Shown here: one piece after another, positions 32,014 through 41,178 of the stretch | How the letters are laid out: the number at the start of each line of letters is the position of its first letter | How positions within the stretch are numbered: position 1 is the first letter of the stretch | NCBI GenBank assembly: GCA_026129905.1 | Contig: JAHCHE010000017.1 | Location: forward strand, 124,001 to 188,000 | Source of the DNA: Bryobacteraceae bacterium | GTDB taxonomy: Bacteria > Acidobacteriota > Terriglobia > Bryobacterales > Bryobacteraceae | Direction of reading: 5' to 3' | Length of the DNA: 64,000 nt | Translations under genes and position numbers: made by a program | The notes under the pieces: generated by a model | The model's database searches: none | What the model saw: the letters and a program-made list of their open reading frames with translations, nothing else | Told to the model about the DNA's origin: nothing

Positions 32014-33225
32014 ATGACCCGGAGAACATGGCTGCAAACAGCGTTGATCGGAAGCGGGGGGCTGCTCCAGAAAGCGAATGCCGCGCTTTCGAAGATGAAA
32101 ATCACGCGCATCCGCTTCTACCACTCGCCGATCACCCGCCCGATTTTCAACCAGAGTTTCCATATCGTCACGGTTGAGACGGACCAGGGCATCACGGGCA
32201 TCGGCGAAGGCGGAACCAAGGACACCATCGAACAATGCGCCGCCCTTCTCATCGGCGAGGACCCGACGCGCATCGAACATTTGTGGCAACTGATGTACCG
32301 CGGCTATTTTTATCCGCCCGGACGCGAGAAGATTCACGCGCAGGGGGCGCTCGACCTTGCCCTTTGGGACATCAAAGGGAAGGCGCTCGGCGTGCCGGTG
32401 TACGATCTGATCGGTGGGCTGAGCCGCGATCACATCGAATGTTACTCTACCGGGTTTCCCCGAAAAGGGAGCCTGAAAGAGACCGCGCGCGCGTGCATCG
32501 AGGCGGGGTTCCGCGCGTTTCGCACGTCGGTGGCCGATCCCGGTAAGGACCAGCCGTTCGTGGCCATCCAGATGGTGCGCGAAACGCACCGCCGCTGCCA
32601 GGAAATTCGCGAGGGCGTCGGACCGGGCGGCGACTGGGCGATCGACTACCACACGCGCCTCGATCTGCCGGACGCCATCCGGCTGAGCACTCTCATCGAA
32701 CCGCTGGAGCCCATCTTCGTCGAGGATCTGGTCCGCTCCGAGAACCCCGGCGTCTACCGCCAGGTGCGGCCTCAAGTGAAAGTGCCGATCGCCGTCGGCG
32801 AACATTTTGCCGACCGCTGGGAGTTCAACGAACTGGTAGAGCAGCGGCTGATCGATTACTCGCGCGTTACCATCCCCAATTGCGGCGGCCTCACCGAAAT
32901 GCTGAAGATCGCGGCTATGTGCGAAACCCACTACGTGGGAATGATCCCGCACTTCACCGGCCCGCTGGCCGAGGCGGCGCTGGTGCACGCCTGCGGCGTC
33001 TTCCCCGGCCCGGCGCTCATGGAGATGACCGGCGACGGAACCCAGAAAATCCGGTACCTGCCCGAAGTCTACGATTTCAAGAGCGGGAAGATGTGGCCGA
33101 ACCGCCGCCCCGGACTGGGCGTGACCTTCGACGCCTCTCAGACGCAACTGGTGGCGGAGATCACCGAGAAATTGCAGCCCATTCCGCTGTTCCGCCGCTC
33201 GGACGGCTCCATCACCAACTGGTAA
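32014..33225 (+). CDS. Enolase-superfamily dehydratase, Tat leader (galactonate dehydratase-like)
   Basis: The 403-residue product starts with a twin-arginine-like leader (TRRTWLQTALIGSG). The capping domain follows, then a barrel with metal ligands in WAIDYHTRLD (Asp), PIFVEDL (Glu) and VGEHFADRW (Glu), and a late histidine in GMIPHFTGP. This D-E-E/His set resembles D-galactonate or mannonate dehydratases. The KxK base on the second strand is replaced (FRAFRTSV). TAAGAT lies 8 bases before the ATG. It pairs with the next gene, 4 bases downstream. Confidence 0.85.
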   Translation: MTRRTWLQTALIGSGGLLQKANAALSKMKITRIRFYHSPITRPIFNQSFHIVTVETDQGITGIGEGGTKDTIEQCAALLIGEDPTRIEHLWQLMYRGYFYPPGREKIHAQGALDLALWDIKGKALGVPVYDLIGGLSRDHIECYSTGFPRKGSLKETARACIEAGFRAFRTSVADPGKDQPFVAIQMVRETHRRCQEIREGVGPGGDWAIDYHTRLDLPDAIRLSTLIEPLEPIFVEDLVRSENPGVYRQVRPQVKVPIAVGEHFADRWEFNELVEQRLIDYSRVTIPNCGGLTEMLKIAAMCETHYVGMIPHFTGPLAEAALVHACGVFPGPALMEMTGDGTQKIRYLPEVYDFKSGKMWPNRRPGLGVTFDASQTQLVAEITEKLQPIPLFRRSDGSITNW

Positions 33226-33229
33226 CGTC

Positions 33230-34408
33230 ATGGATCGCAGAAGTTGGCTCACGGGCGCCGCGTCCGGACTGCTGTTGCCATGGACATCAGCGGCGCAGGC
33301 CCCGCGCCCCGTTGTCGGCGGCCTCGAGACGTTTCGGGTCAGGGTAAACCGCCGCGGCGAATGGGTGCTGTTTCGCCTGACCGCCAGTTCCGGCCTCACC
33401 GGCATCGGCGACGCCTCGCACGGCGGAGACGACGAACTGGCGATGTCGCTGGGCCGCGGGTTCGCCGAGGCGATGAAAGGCCGCGGTATCTTTGACGTCG
33501 AATGGCTGCGCCGGACGGCGTTGCCCGAGGTAGAACGAAGCAAGCGGCCCGCCGCCGTCGCTCTGGGCGGTATCGAGCAGTGCCTGTGGGACCTGCAAGG
33601 AAAAGCGCTCGGCCTGCCGGTTTACAAGCTCTTCGGCGGCATGCTGCATCCGCGGATTCGCAACTACGCGAACATCAACCGCTCAACGGAGGAACGCAGC
33701 CCCGCCGGCTTTGCGGCGATGGCGAGGCAAGCGGTGAGCGCCGGCTTCGATGCAGTCAAGCTCGCGCCGTTTGACGACATGCCGCGCCTGGATGCCGACC
33801 CGAAGCTCCTGTCGGAGTTCACGGAACTCGGCGTCGAACGTACTCGGGCGGTTCGCGAAGCGATCGGCCCGGAGAAGGACCTGCTGATCGATGTCCATAG
33901 TCGCATGGACCTGCCGCGGGGGCTCGAACTCGCGCAACGTCTCGCGACGCTGAACCTCTACTGGCTGGAGGAGGTCTGCCGCGGGCTGCCGGAACTGGCG
34001 GCCATCAACAAGGCAGCGCCCATGCCGACCGCGGGCGGCGAATCGCTGTTCGGAACGAAAGGTTTTTACGAGTACATCAAAGCCGGCGCGGTGGACATTG
34101 TCATGCCCGACATCAAGTACTGCGGCGGGTTGCTGGAGATGAAGAAAATCGCCGCGATGGCGGAAGGGGCGGGGCTGCCAGCCTCGCCGCACGGGCCGGC
34201 CAGTCCCGTGGGCAACATGGCCGCCGCGCACGTCTGCGCGACGCTGCCGAATTTTCAGATTCTGGAGTATGCCTTTGGAGAAGTCCCCTGGCGAGCGGAC
34301 CTCGTGGAACCTCCGGAAACCCTCGACCGGGGCTGGCTCGGCGTCCCGGAGCGGCCGGGTTTCGGCATCGCGCTGAACGAGGAGACAATCCGCCGCCACG
34401 CGGTTTAG
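33230..34408 (+). CDS. Second enolase-superfamily enzyme, Tat leader
   Basis: The 392-residue product has a Tat-like leader (DRRSWLTGAASG). The superfamily features are FDAVKLAPFDDM (base lysine), LIDVHSRMD, YWLEEVCR and AGGESLFG as metal ligands, and PASPHGPASPVG as the late histidine. It differs from its neighbour in carrying the lysine and an extended loop PDPKLLSEF. The pair, both predicted to be exported, probably act on acid sugars outside the cytoplasm. Reaction is not assigned. Confidence 0.85.
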   Translation: MDRRSWLTGAASGLLLPWTSAAQAPRPVVGGLETFRVRVNRRGEWVLFRLTASSGLTGIGDASHGGDDELAMSLGRGFAEAMKGRGIFDVEWLRRTALPEVERSKRPAAVALGGIEQCLWDLQGKALGLPVYKLFGGMLHPRIRNYANINRSTEERSPAGFAAMARQAVSAGFDAVKLAPFDDMPRLDADPKLLSEFTELGVERTRAVREAIGPEKDLLIDVHSRMDLPRGLELAQRLATLNLYWLEEVCRGLPELAAINKAAPMPTAGGESLFGTKGFYEYIKAGAVDIVMPDIKYCGGLLEMKKIAAMAEGAGLPASPHGPASPVGNMAAAHVCATLPNFQILEYAFGEVPWRADLVEPPETLDRGWLGVPERPGFGIALNEETIRRHAV

Positions 34409-34452
34409 AATAGTGAACGTAACCGTGTGGTCAAGGGGTCCTGAGGAGGAGT

Positions 34453-35292
34453 GTGGCCAATAATTTCGTCTTGGTGATCTTCGATAGCTGCCGCTATGAT
34501 TCATTCCGCCGCGCCAACCCTAAGACGATCGCGAAGCTCGGCAAAGTCGAGAAGAGGTGGTCCTACGCCACCTGGACGGCGCCCTCGCACTACAACTTCC
34601 TGATCGGCTTGATGCCGCACCGGAGCCCCAAGCACGTCTATGCCTCGGAGTATTACACCAAGGAGTTTTTCAAGTTCAACGAACGCCTGGGCGCCGATGG
34701 CATCGAGTTCAAGTCCCTTGTGCCGCGCCTCTATCTGCCGCACTTTCTCAAGGAGAAGATGGGCTACCGGACGCACGCCATGGTCTCGCTGCCGGTGTTG
34801 AATCCCAAGACCGTGTTGAACCAGGGTTTCGACGACTACACGCTGATGGACAAGCACAACGACATGCGCGCCATGGTGAAGCGCATGACGTTCACCAAGG
34901 ACCAGCCGAGCTTTTACCTGCTGAACGTCGGCGAGACGCACTATCCTTACGCGCTGCCGGATGAGCCGAAGGACGAATGGCCCCGCATCAGCGGCGTCCA
35001 CGGCGTCTTCAAGCACCTGGACGACCACGTTGTCGGGGGCAAGCTCGTCCAGCAGAAAGAGAAGTTTTTCGACCAGAAGAAACTGAAGGCGCTCCGTGGC
35101 CGCCAGGTCGAAGCCGTGAAATACCTGGACACCGTTGTGGAGGAGTTATTCGACCTGGTTCCGAAGAACACGTACATCACCATTACCTCCGACCACGGCG
35201 AACTGTTCGGCGAGGAAGGCTACTTCGGCCACGGCCCGATTCTGCACGACAAGGTTCTGGAAGTGCCGTTTGTGGAGGGGAAACTCCGGTGA
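34453..35292 (+). CDS. AP-superfamily (sulfatase-like) hydrolase, no signal peptide
   Basis: The 279-residue product starts at a GTG with GAGGAG upstream and opens directly with the metal motif VIFDSCRYDS. The nucleophile region is WTAPSHYNFLIG, in which Thr takes the place of the formylglycine Cys/Ser of true sulfatases. ITITSDHGELFGEEGYFGHG carries the second metal set. It lacks leader and membrane segments, so it should be cytoplasmic, and it is shorter than most family members (400-600). Its stop overlaps the next start (GTGA). It is the first gene of a seven-gene run. Confidence 0.82.
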   Translation: MANNFVLVIFDSCRYDSFRRANPKTIAKLGKVEKRWSYATWTAPSHYNFLIGLMPHRSPKHVYASEYYTKEFFKFNERLGADGIEFKSLVPRLYLPHFLKEKMGYRTHAMVSLPVLNPKTVLNQGFDDYTLMDKHNDMRAMVKRMTFTKDQPSFYLLNVGETHYPYALPDEPKDEWPRISGVHGVFKHLDDHVVGGKLVQQKEKFFDQKKLKALRGRQVEAVKYLDTVVEELFDLVPKNTYITITSDHGELFGEEGYFGHGPILHDKVLEVPFVEGKLR

Positions 35293-37400
35293 GCGGGAAA
35301 ACGAAAGTCTGCCCCTGGTGGGCGGTGTTGCTGCTGGCTCTCGCGGTCCTGATCGAGCCGCGCGGCGCCGGCGAGCTGCAACTGGCCTACATCGGACCCG
35401 GCGCCGGGTTCGCCTTCCTCGGATCGTTTCTGACGCTGCTTTGGGCCTTATTGGTGAGCGTCGGTACGCTGCTGACCTGGCCCATTCGCATGGCCGTCAA
35501 ATCGTTCCGCCGCGGCAGGAGCCTGAAGAACGCCCGCGTGAAGAAGGTAATCTTCCTCGGCCTCGACGGCTTCGATCCCGGCCTGGCCGAGCGGTTCATG
35601 GCCGAAGGTAGACTCCCGAATCTCTCCCGCTTGCGCGAACAAGGTTCGTACCGAAGATTGCGCACCACCTTCCCGTCTCTTTCGCCCGTGGCCTGGTCCA
35701 CCTTCGCGACCGGCGTCAACCCGGCCAAGCACAATATTTTCGACTTCCTGAATCGCAACCTGAAGAATTACCTTCCCGAACTGTCGTCCTCGCGCGTCAA
35801 CAAGCCGCTGCGCGTCTGGAAGATCGGCAAGTACGCCATCCCGCTGAGCCGCTCGAGCGTCGACATGCGCCGCAAGAGCATGCCCTTCTGGAAGATTCTC
35901 GGCGAGCACCAGGTGGATTCTACGATCCTGCGCGTGCCGATCACTTTCCCTCCGGAGAAGTTCAACGGGCGGTTGCTGTCGGCAATGTCGACGCCCGATC
36001 TGCGCGGCACGCAGGGGAGTTTCTCGTTCTTCTCGACGCGCCAGGAACAGGTGAGCTATGAGCAGGGCAGCCGCTATCCCCTCCATCGAAACGGCAAGTC
36101 GATCGCCGGCGTCCTGGAGGGACCCGACCACCCGCTGATTCCGGGCGCGGGCGTCTTGAAGATCCCGTTCGCCGTCAAGCTGAACGGTTCGCGCGACGGT
36201 GGCGAACTCGAGATCCAGGATGAAACGCTGCCGCTGCGGTTGGGCGAGTACACGCCGTGGGTGAACGTGAAATTCAGCGCGGGCATCGGCGTGAAGGCGC
36301 ACGGTATCTGCCGTTTTCTGCTGACGCAAATCGAGCCCGACGTCAATCTCTACGCCACGCCCATCAACATCGATCCGGAAAAACCCGCGCTGCCTATTTC
36401 GCATCCGGCGTACTACTCCGCCTATCTGGCCAAGCTGCTCGGAACCTTCGCGACCGTAGGAATGGCCGAGGACACGTGGGCGCTGAACGAAGGCGCCATC
36501 GACGACGACGCATTCCTCGAGCAGGCGTATGCGATCCACCAGGAACGCGAGGCGATGTTCTTCAGCGCGCTCGACCGCCTGCGGCACGGCGTGGCCGCGT
36601 GCGTCTTCGATTCGAGCGACCGCATCCAGCACATGTTCTACCGCTACCTGGAGAACCGCGCGCAGGGCAAGCACCAGGAGACCATCCAGGAAATGTACGC
36701 GCGCATGGACGCCATGGTCGGCCGCGCTCTGAAGTATGTCGATAAGGACACCGTCTTGTTCGTGCTGTCCGACCACGGCTTCGGATCGTTCCGCCGCGGC
36801 GTCAATCTGAACACCTGGCTGGTCGAGAACGGCTACCTGGCGCTGAAGGACGGCGCGCGGACTGCGGGTCCCTACTTCAAGGGCGTGGACTGGTCCCGCA
36901 CGAGGGCTTACACCCTCGGCTTGGCCGGCCTCTATCTCAACATCAAGGGCCGCGAGGCCGAAGGCGTCGTTAAGCCGGGCGAGGAAGCCGAGGCGCTCAA
37001 AGCGGAGTTGATTCAGAAACTCAGCGGGTTAGTGGATCCGGAGAGCGGCGAGGTGGCAATCCAGCGCGTTTACGCCACGAACCGCCTGTATCGCGGGCCG
37101 TATCTGGGCGAAGCGCCCGACTTTATTGTAGGTTTCAGCAACGGCTACCGCGTGTCGTGGGACGCCGCCCAGGGTAAGATAACAACCAGCGTGTTCGAGG
37201 ACAATGCCAAGGCCTGGAGCGGGGATCATAGCATGGATCCCGTTCTCGTGCCCGGCGTGTTGTTCTCCAATCGTAAGATCGACGCCGAGGATCCGGGCCT
37301 GGAAGACATGGCCCCGACCACTCTGGCGCTATTTGGAATTGAGAAGCCCGCGCACATGGAAGGCAAACCGATTTTCACCTTTTCCGGCGCGCCGGCGTAA
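35289..37400 (+). CDS. Membrane-anchored type I phosphodiesterase/nucleotide pyrophosphatase family protein
   Basis: The 703-residue product starts at the GTG overlapping the previous stop. Hydrophobic segments at about 8-24 and 33-66 anchor it. The AP-superfamily core follows: KVIFLGLDGFDPGLAERFM (metal), FPSLSPVAWSTFATGVNP (nucleophile region), DSSDRIQHMFYRY and VLFVLSDHGFGSF (metal). The C-terminus has WSGDHSMDPVLVPG. Such enzymes cleave phosphodiesters or transfer phospho-groups on lipids or glycans. AAGGAGG after the stop serves the next small gene. Substrate is unknown. Confidence 0.85.
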   Translation: MSGKTKVCPWWAVLLLALAVLIEPRGAGELQLAYIGPGAGFAFLGSFLTLLWALLVSVGTLLTWPIRMAVKSFRRGRSLKNARVKKVIFLGLDGFDPGLAERFMAEGRLPNLSRLREQGSYRRLRTTFPSLSPVAWSTFATGVNPAKHNIFDFLNRNLKNYLPELSSSRVNKPLRVWKIGKYAIPLSRSSVDMRRKSMPFWKILGEHQVDSTILRVPITFPPEKFNGRLLSAMSTPDLRGTQGSFSFFSTRQEQVSYEQGSRYPLHRNGKSIAGVLEGPDHPLIPGAGVLKIPFAVKLNGSRDGGELEIQDETLPLRLGEYTPWVNVKFSAGIGVKAHGICRFLLTQIEPDVNLYATPINIDPEKPALPISHPAYYSAYLAKLLGTFATVGMAEDTWALNEGAIDDDAFLEQAYAIHQEREAMFFSALDRLRHGVAACVFDSSDRIQHMFYRYLENRAQGKHQETIQEMYARMDAMVGRALKYVDKDTVLFVLSDHGFGSFRRGVNLNTWLVENGYLALKDGARTAGPYFKGVDWSRTRAYTLGLAGLYLNIKGREAEGVVKPGEEAEALKAELIQKLSGLVDPESGEVAIQRVYATNRLYRGPYLGEAPDFIVGFSNGYRVSWDAAQGKITTSVFEDNAKAWSGDHSMDPVLVPGVLFSNRKIDAEDPGLEDMAPTTLALFGIEKPAHMEGKPIFTFSGAPA

Positions 37401-37409
37401 GGAGGAACC

Positions 37410-37598
37410 ATTTCCAAACCAATCAAGCTCAGTAAGGAACTCTACGAGAGAGTGAAACGCTGCTCCGACGCGGCCGGTTACTCTGGGCCGCAGGAGTTTG
37501 TGGAACACGTCCTCGAAAAAGAGTTGGCCAAGCTCGAAGACGCCCAATCGGACGAGGAGATTGTAAGCAAGCTTAAAGGACTGGGATATCTCGAGTAG
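37410..37598 (+). CDS. 62-residue RHH-like small protein with probable ATT start
   Basis: This frame has no ATG, GTG or TTG before its conserved-looking N-terminus, but an ATT at 37410 stands 4 bases after GGAGG. It lies in the 200-base gap between two clear operon genes. The product reads SKPIKLSKELYERVKRCSDA, then a second helix around GPQEFVEHVLEKELAKLED, then a tail ending KLKGLGYLE. Strand-helix-helix order suggests a ribbon-helix-helix fold, as in small operon regulators. Its C-terminal tail resembles that of the sulfatase two genes downstream. Function is unknown. Confidence 0.65.
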   Translation: MSKPIKLSKELYERVKRCSDAAGYSGPQEFVEHVLEKELAKLEDAQSDEEIVSKLKGLGYLE

Positions 37599-37602
37599 TA
37601 AC

Positions 37603-38361
37603 ATGATTCCCCAGTGGCTTAGCCTGGTGATCGTGAGCGGCGTAAGCGGCGTGGCGCTGTTATGGCTGTTCAGTAAGACCTCGAATCCGGTCAAGATTAA
37701 AAGAACCAAGAAGAAGTTACAGGCGCACTTACTCGAGATGCGCCTCTACGCCGACGACCCCGGCGTCATTCTTCGCGCGCAGAAGAACCTGATGGTTCAA
37801 AACCTGCGGTATTTCGCGCTGATGTTGAAGCCGGCGCTGGCAGCCACCGTCCCGATGATCGCGCTACTGTTGATCCTGGACGGCTATTACGGCAAGGCGC
37901 CGCTGAAGATCGGCGAACCGGCGATCGTGACCGTCCAAATGGAGGACGCGGCCCGCGTTAACGCCGCTCCGCCGAAATTGGAAGCCCCGCCGGCGATTGT
38001 CATCGAGACCCCCGCCGTCCGCGCCGTCGGCGAACGCCAGGCAAGTTGGCGAATCCGGCCTGCGGCGGAATTCCGCGGCGATCTTCGCGTGGTGGCGAAC
38101 GGGGTCTCGGCCACCAAGTCCATCGCCGCCGGCGATGGCAGACGGTTCGTATCCAGCCGCCGGGTCCACTCGATCCCGGCGCTGCTTCTGTATCCGGGTG
38201 AAAGGCCGCTTGGCGCCGGGGGAATCGAATGGATCGAGTTGGAGTACCCTTCGGCTTCCGTCCGAATGTTCGGGATCGAAACGCACTGGCTGGTGTGGTT
38301 CTGTATTTTCTCGCTCGCCACGGCGCTGGTGTTCAAAAGCAGGTTCAAGGTCGTCATTTAG
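37603..38361 (+). CDS. Membrane protein resembling the Oxa1/EMC3 (DUF106) superfamily
   Basis: The 252-residue product has a first membrane helix (about 5-23), then a basic, strongly helical segment with SNPVKIKRTKKKLQAHLLEM and ILRAQKNLMVQNLRY, then a second membrane segment (about 71-90). This helix - cytosolic hairpin - helix order recalls the DUF106/EMC3/YidC insertase superfamily. Residues 95-225 form an outer beta-rich domain, unlike classic members, and a last helix lies at about 228-247. It is packed between the small RHH gene and the large sulfatase. Membership is an inference from topology. Confidence 0.55.
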   Translation: MIPQWLSLVIVSGVSGVALLWLFSKTSNPVKIKRTKKKLQAHLLEMRLYADDPGVILRAQKNLMVQNLRYFALMLKPALAATVPMIALLLILDGYYGKAPLKIGEPAIVTVQMEDAARVNAAPPKLEAPPAIVIETPAVRAVGERQASWRIRPAAEFRGDLRVVANGVSATKSIAAGDGRRFVSSRRVHSIPALLLYPGERPLGAGGIEWIELEYPSASVRMFGIETHWLVWFCIFSLATALVFKSRFKVVI

Positions 38362-40404
38362 ATGCCGGCACTCCGAGGGGCGCAGTTTTGGGCCGCCTAC
38401 GGCGTTGTCGAACTGTTCTTCCTCGCCGTGTGGCCATGGATTGTCGCGCCTGAACGCCCGCACGAACGGTTTCACGTCGGCTTCTCGATTCTGATCGTCG
38501 GCCTCTACGCCGCCGTCGGCGCCGCTGTAACCGCCCTCGCCGCGTTCGGCATCCGGGGAGCGCTCTCGGTCAGCGCGGCCTTGCGGCGCGCGGATCCCAG
38601 CGAGTTGTACCGGGCTGTGGCCGCATCGACCTTAGCGTGGGCATTCGGCATCAACATGGCGCTGGCGTTCCAGGCGCCGGCGATGCGCGCGGCGGCGCTG
38701 GCGATGCCGGTCCTGCTAACGACCACGCTTATCGTGGGCTATCTTGTCCGCCCCCTCGCGTGGGTAATCGCGTTTGCGCGTCCGTGGACGCTCGGCATCG
38801 TCCTGGTGGGAACCACATGGCTTGCCTCACACCATGCTGGACGTCTGATCACTGTCGCGGCGCTGGCGCTGGCGCTGACCGGCGCGGTCGCTTTCCGGCG
38901 GCGAATCGAGGCGTGGAGTCCGAGGCTGAAGGAGGCCGCAGCCGCGGCGGCCTTCGTCCTGCTGCTGGGAGCCGGAGCGGCGATCGATCCGTCCCCTCCG
39001 ATTGGAGCGTTCCGTTCCGCTCCGTCGGAGGCCGACGGACCGAACGTGCTCCTGTTAACGCTGGACACGGTTCGCGCGGACCACCTGTCTGTATACGGCT
39101 ACGCGAGGGACACCAGCCCCAACCTGAACGAGTTCGCCGCGGACGCGACGCTCTACCGCGACGCCGTTTCGGCGGGCGACATGACCTTGACCGGCCATGC
39201 CTCGATCTTCACCGGAATGTATGCGGCCAGGCACGGCGCATTTTGCAGCCGCGAGGTCCCGGCCGGCTGGCCGCTCGACGACCGCTTCACAACCCTCGCC
39301 GAAACCCTAAAGGAGAATGGATACCGGACAGCCGCCGTGGTCGCCAACAACGGCTATCTTGGCCGGCGCCACAATCTCCATCAGGGGTTCGATTTCTACG
39401 ACTCCACGGGTCCGGCGCTGTACCTGGAGGGCCCTCCACGATACTGGCTCCGCGGAGCGGTGGGGGCCCTCGGTTTCCACCTTCTGCCGTACTCGAAACT
39501 CATGCGCTGGACGCGTGATGCCGCCGAAATCAACCGCCGGGTTTTCCGATTGCTGGACGTTGCGTCCGAGACGCCGTTTTTTCTGTTCGTTAACTACATG
39601 GATGCGCACCGGCCCTACCTGTCGCCTCCGCCGTTCAATGCGAAATTCAGGGGCAGGAACCCGAGGTTCGGCGCCGCCGCGTACGAGTCGCTGCTGACGG
39701 AAATCATGTCCGACAAACGGAGCATCGCGGAGGAGGAACGTGAGCATCTGACCTCGCAGTACGACGGCGCCATTGCCTACCTCGACCACGAACTCGGCGG
39801 CCTGTTCGCGCGCCTGAAACAGCTCGGCCTCTATGATCGGACCTTGATCGTCGTCACCTCGGATCACGGCGAAGCGTTCGGCGACAAGAACCTGCTCGAG
39901 CATGGCAGTTCCGTCTACCAGGACCAGGTGGGCGTTCCACTCATCATCCGTTATCCCGGCCAGGACGGCGCCCGCGTCGTGGAAGGCCCCGCCAGCGGCG
40001 TGGACATCCTGCCCACTGTGCTGGACGCGCTTGGCATCGCCCCGCCGGATGGCATCCAGGGTCGCAGTCTTCAACGCGAATCTGGCGCGGTCCCGGTGCT
40101 GGCCGAATCGTACGCGCCCGGGCTCGTAATGGGTTTCCACCGGCGCTTTCGCCTGCCCGAGCGCGCCGTTTTTCTCGGTCCGTGGAAACTGATCGAATCG
40201 CGAAAGGGCCGCCGCGAGTTGTACAATCTCGCCGGCGACCCCCGCGAGGCCCGCGACCTTTACGGAACCGAGGCGCCGCTTCAGGAAGAAATGGAACAGA
40301 TGCTGGTGGAGCTGAGCGCGGCCGGGTCGAGGGCCGGCTCCGACGCCCCAAAGCTGGACCCGGCGACCCTGCGGCGGCTGCGTGGCCTCGGCTACCTGAA
40401 GTAA
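38362..40404 (+). CDS. Multi-spanning membrane sulfatase/phosphotransferase-like protein
   Basis: The 680-residue product begins directly at the preceding stop. About six hydrophobic segments fill residues 1-205. The catalytic domain starts with VLLLTLDTVRADHLSVYGY (metal), then GDMTLTGHASIFTGMY, where Thr takes the nucleophile place, and later VTSDHGEAFGDKNLLEHG. This resembles LtaS or phosphoethanolamine transferase layouts as much as true arylsulfatases; no C/S-x-P-x-R formylglycine site is present. The last residues are RRLRGLGYLK. Confidence 0.85.
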   Translation: MPALRGAQFWAAYGVVELFFLAVWPWIVAPERPHERFHVGFSILIVGLYAAVGAAVTALAAFGIRGALSVSAALRRADPSELYRAVAASTLAWAFGINMALAFQAPAMRAAALAMPVLLTTTLIVGYLVRPLAWVIAFARPWTLGIVLVGTTWLASHHAGRLITVAALALALTGAVAFRRRIEAWSPRLKEAAAAAAFVLLLGAGAAIDPSPPIGAFRSAPSEADGPNVLLLTLDTVRADHLSVYGYARDTSPNLNEFAADATLYRDAVSAGDMTLTGHASIFTGMYAARHGAFCSREVPAGWPLDDRFTTLAETLKENGYRTAAVVANNGYLGRRHNLHQGFDFYDSTGPALYLEGPPRYWLRGAVGALGFHLLPYSKLMRWTRDAAEINRRVFRLLDVASETPFFLFVNYMDAHRPYLSPPPFNAKFRGRNPRFGAAAYESLLTEIMSDKRSIAEEEREHLTSQYDGAIAYLDHELGGLFARLKQLGLYDRTLIVVTSDHGEAFGDKNLLEHGSSVYQDQVGVPLIIRYPGQDGARVVEGPASGVDILPTVLDALGIAPPDGIQGRSLQRESGAVPVLAESYAPGLVMGFHRRFRLPERAVFLGPWKLIESRKGRRELYNLAGDPREARDLYGTEAPLQEEMEQMLVELSAAGSRAGSDAPKLDPATLRRLRGLGYLK

Positions 40405-41178
40405 GTGAAACTCCAGGAGACGGTCGAAAGAGCCATGGCGGGCCGGCAAGGCGCGGTGGTGGCGCTCGACGGCCGCTCCGGCCGGACGTTGCTCTGTCAC
40501 GACGAGCGGCGCGCCGCCACGCGCACTGCAAGGCCGGGCTCCACGGTGAAGCCGTTCACGCTGGCGGCCCTTCTGGAAGCGAACGTGGTTACCCCGAAAA
40601 CCACGCTCGTCTGTGAAAGCCCGCTGCGGGTCGCTGGACGCCGCCTTCCCTGTGCGCACCCGCGCGACAGCGTTCCTTTGGACCCCGTGACGGCGCTGGC
40701 TTTCTCCTGCAATTTCTTTTTCGCCACGATGGCGCGGCTGCTCCAACCCTCGCGCCTCGTCCGCGCCTTCGAGCGAGCCGGACTCGGCGCCGCGCCCGGC
40801 ATCGTCCGGTTGGCCCAGAGCGGCGATCAACTACAGCTCCAGGCGCTGGGGGAAAGCGGCATCGAAACGACGCCGTTGGCGTTGGCCGCGGCGTACCGGC
40901 AGTTGTCGCGGTGGTCCGAGGAGGCGCCGTCGATCCGCGAAGGGCTTCTCGGCGCGGTCGAGTACGGCACAGGCCAGTTGGCCCGGCGCGGCAAACGGCG
41001 GATCGCCGGCAAGACCGGAACCGCAACCAGCCGCAACGGAGCGTGGACGCACGGATGGTTCGCCGGCTTCTCTCCACCCGCCTCGCCCGAGATCGTGGTG
41101 GTGGTTTTTCTCGAAAGAGGTCAGGGTGGCTTGGACGCCGCCCCCATCGCGGGCGCTGTATTCGAAGCGTTCACATGA
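40405..41178 (+). CDS. Stand-alone penicillin-binding transpeptidase domain
   Basis: The 257-residue product (GTG start right after the sulfatase stop) holds all three active-site motifs in order: SxxK in RPGSTVKPF (Ser46, Lys49), SxN in AFSCNFFF (Ser101) and KTG in AGKTGTATS (Lys203). It is a bare transpeptidase domain, without leader, membrane anchor or dimerisation domain, where class B PBPs have 550-700 residues. Either it is exported by an unusual route, or it works on a cytoplasmic ligand, or a leader is missed. It overlaps the SpoIID gene (ATGA). Confidence 0.82.
   Translation: MKLQETVERAMAGRQGAVVALDGRSGRTLLCHDERRAATRTARPGSTVKPFTLAALLEANVVTPKTTLVCESPLRVAGRRLPCAHPRDSVPLDPVTALAFSCNFFFATMARLLQPSRLVRAFERAGLGAAPGIVRLAQSGDQLQLQALGESGIETTPLALAAAYRQLSRWSEEAPSIREGLLGAVEYGTGQLARRGKRRIAGKTGTATSRNGAWTHGWFAGFSPPASPEIVVVVFLERGQGGLDAAPIAGAVFEAFT

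Noticed and set aside
34383-34411. TAGAAT at the end of the second enolase gene as promoter of the seven-gene operon
   Set aside because: The -10 match overlaps the TAG stop codon and the -35 match is poor; it is possible but too weak to annotate.
34453-40404. Genuine formylglycine sulfatases
   Set aside because: None of the three enzymes has the C/S-x-P-x-R site needed for formylglycine formation, so sulfate ester cleavage is not supported.
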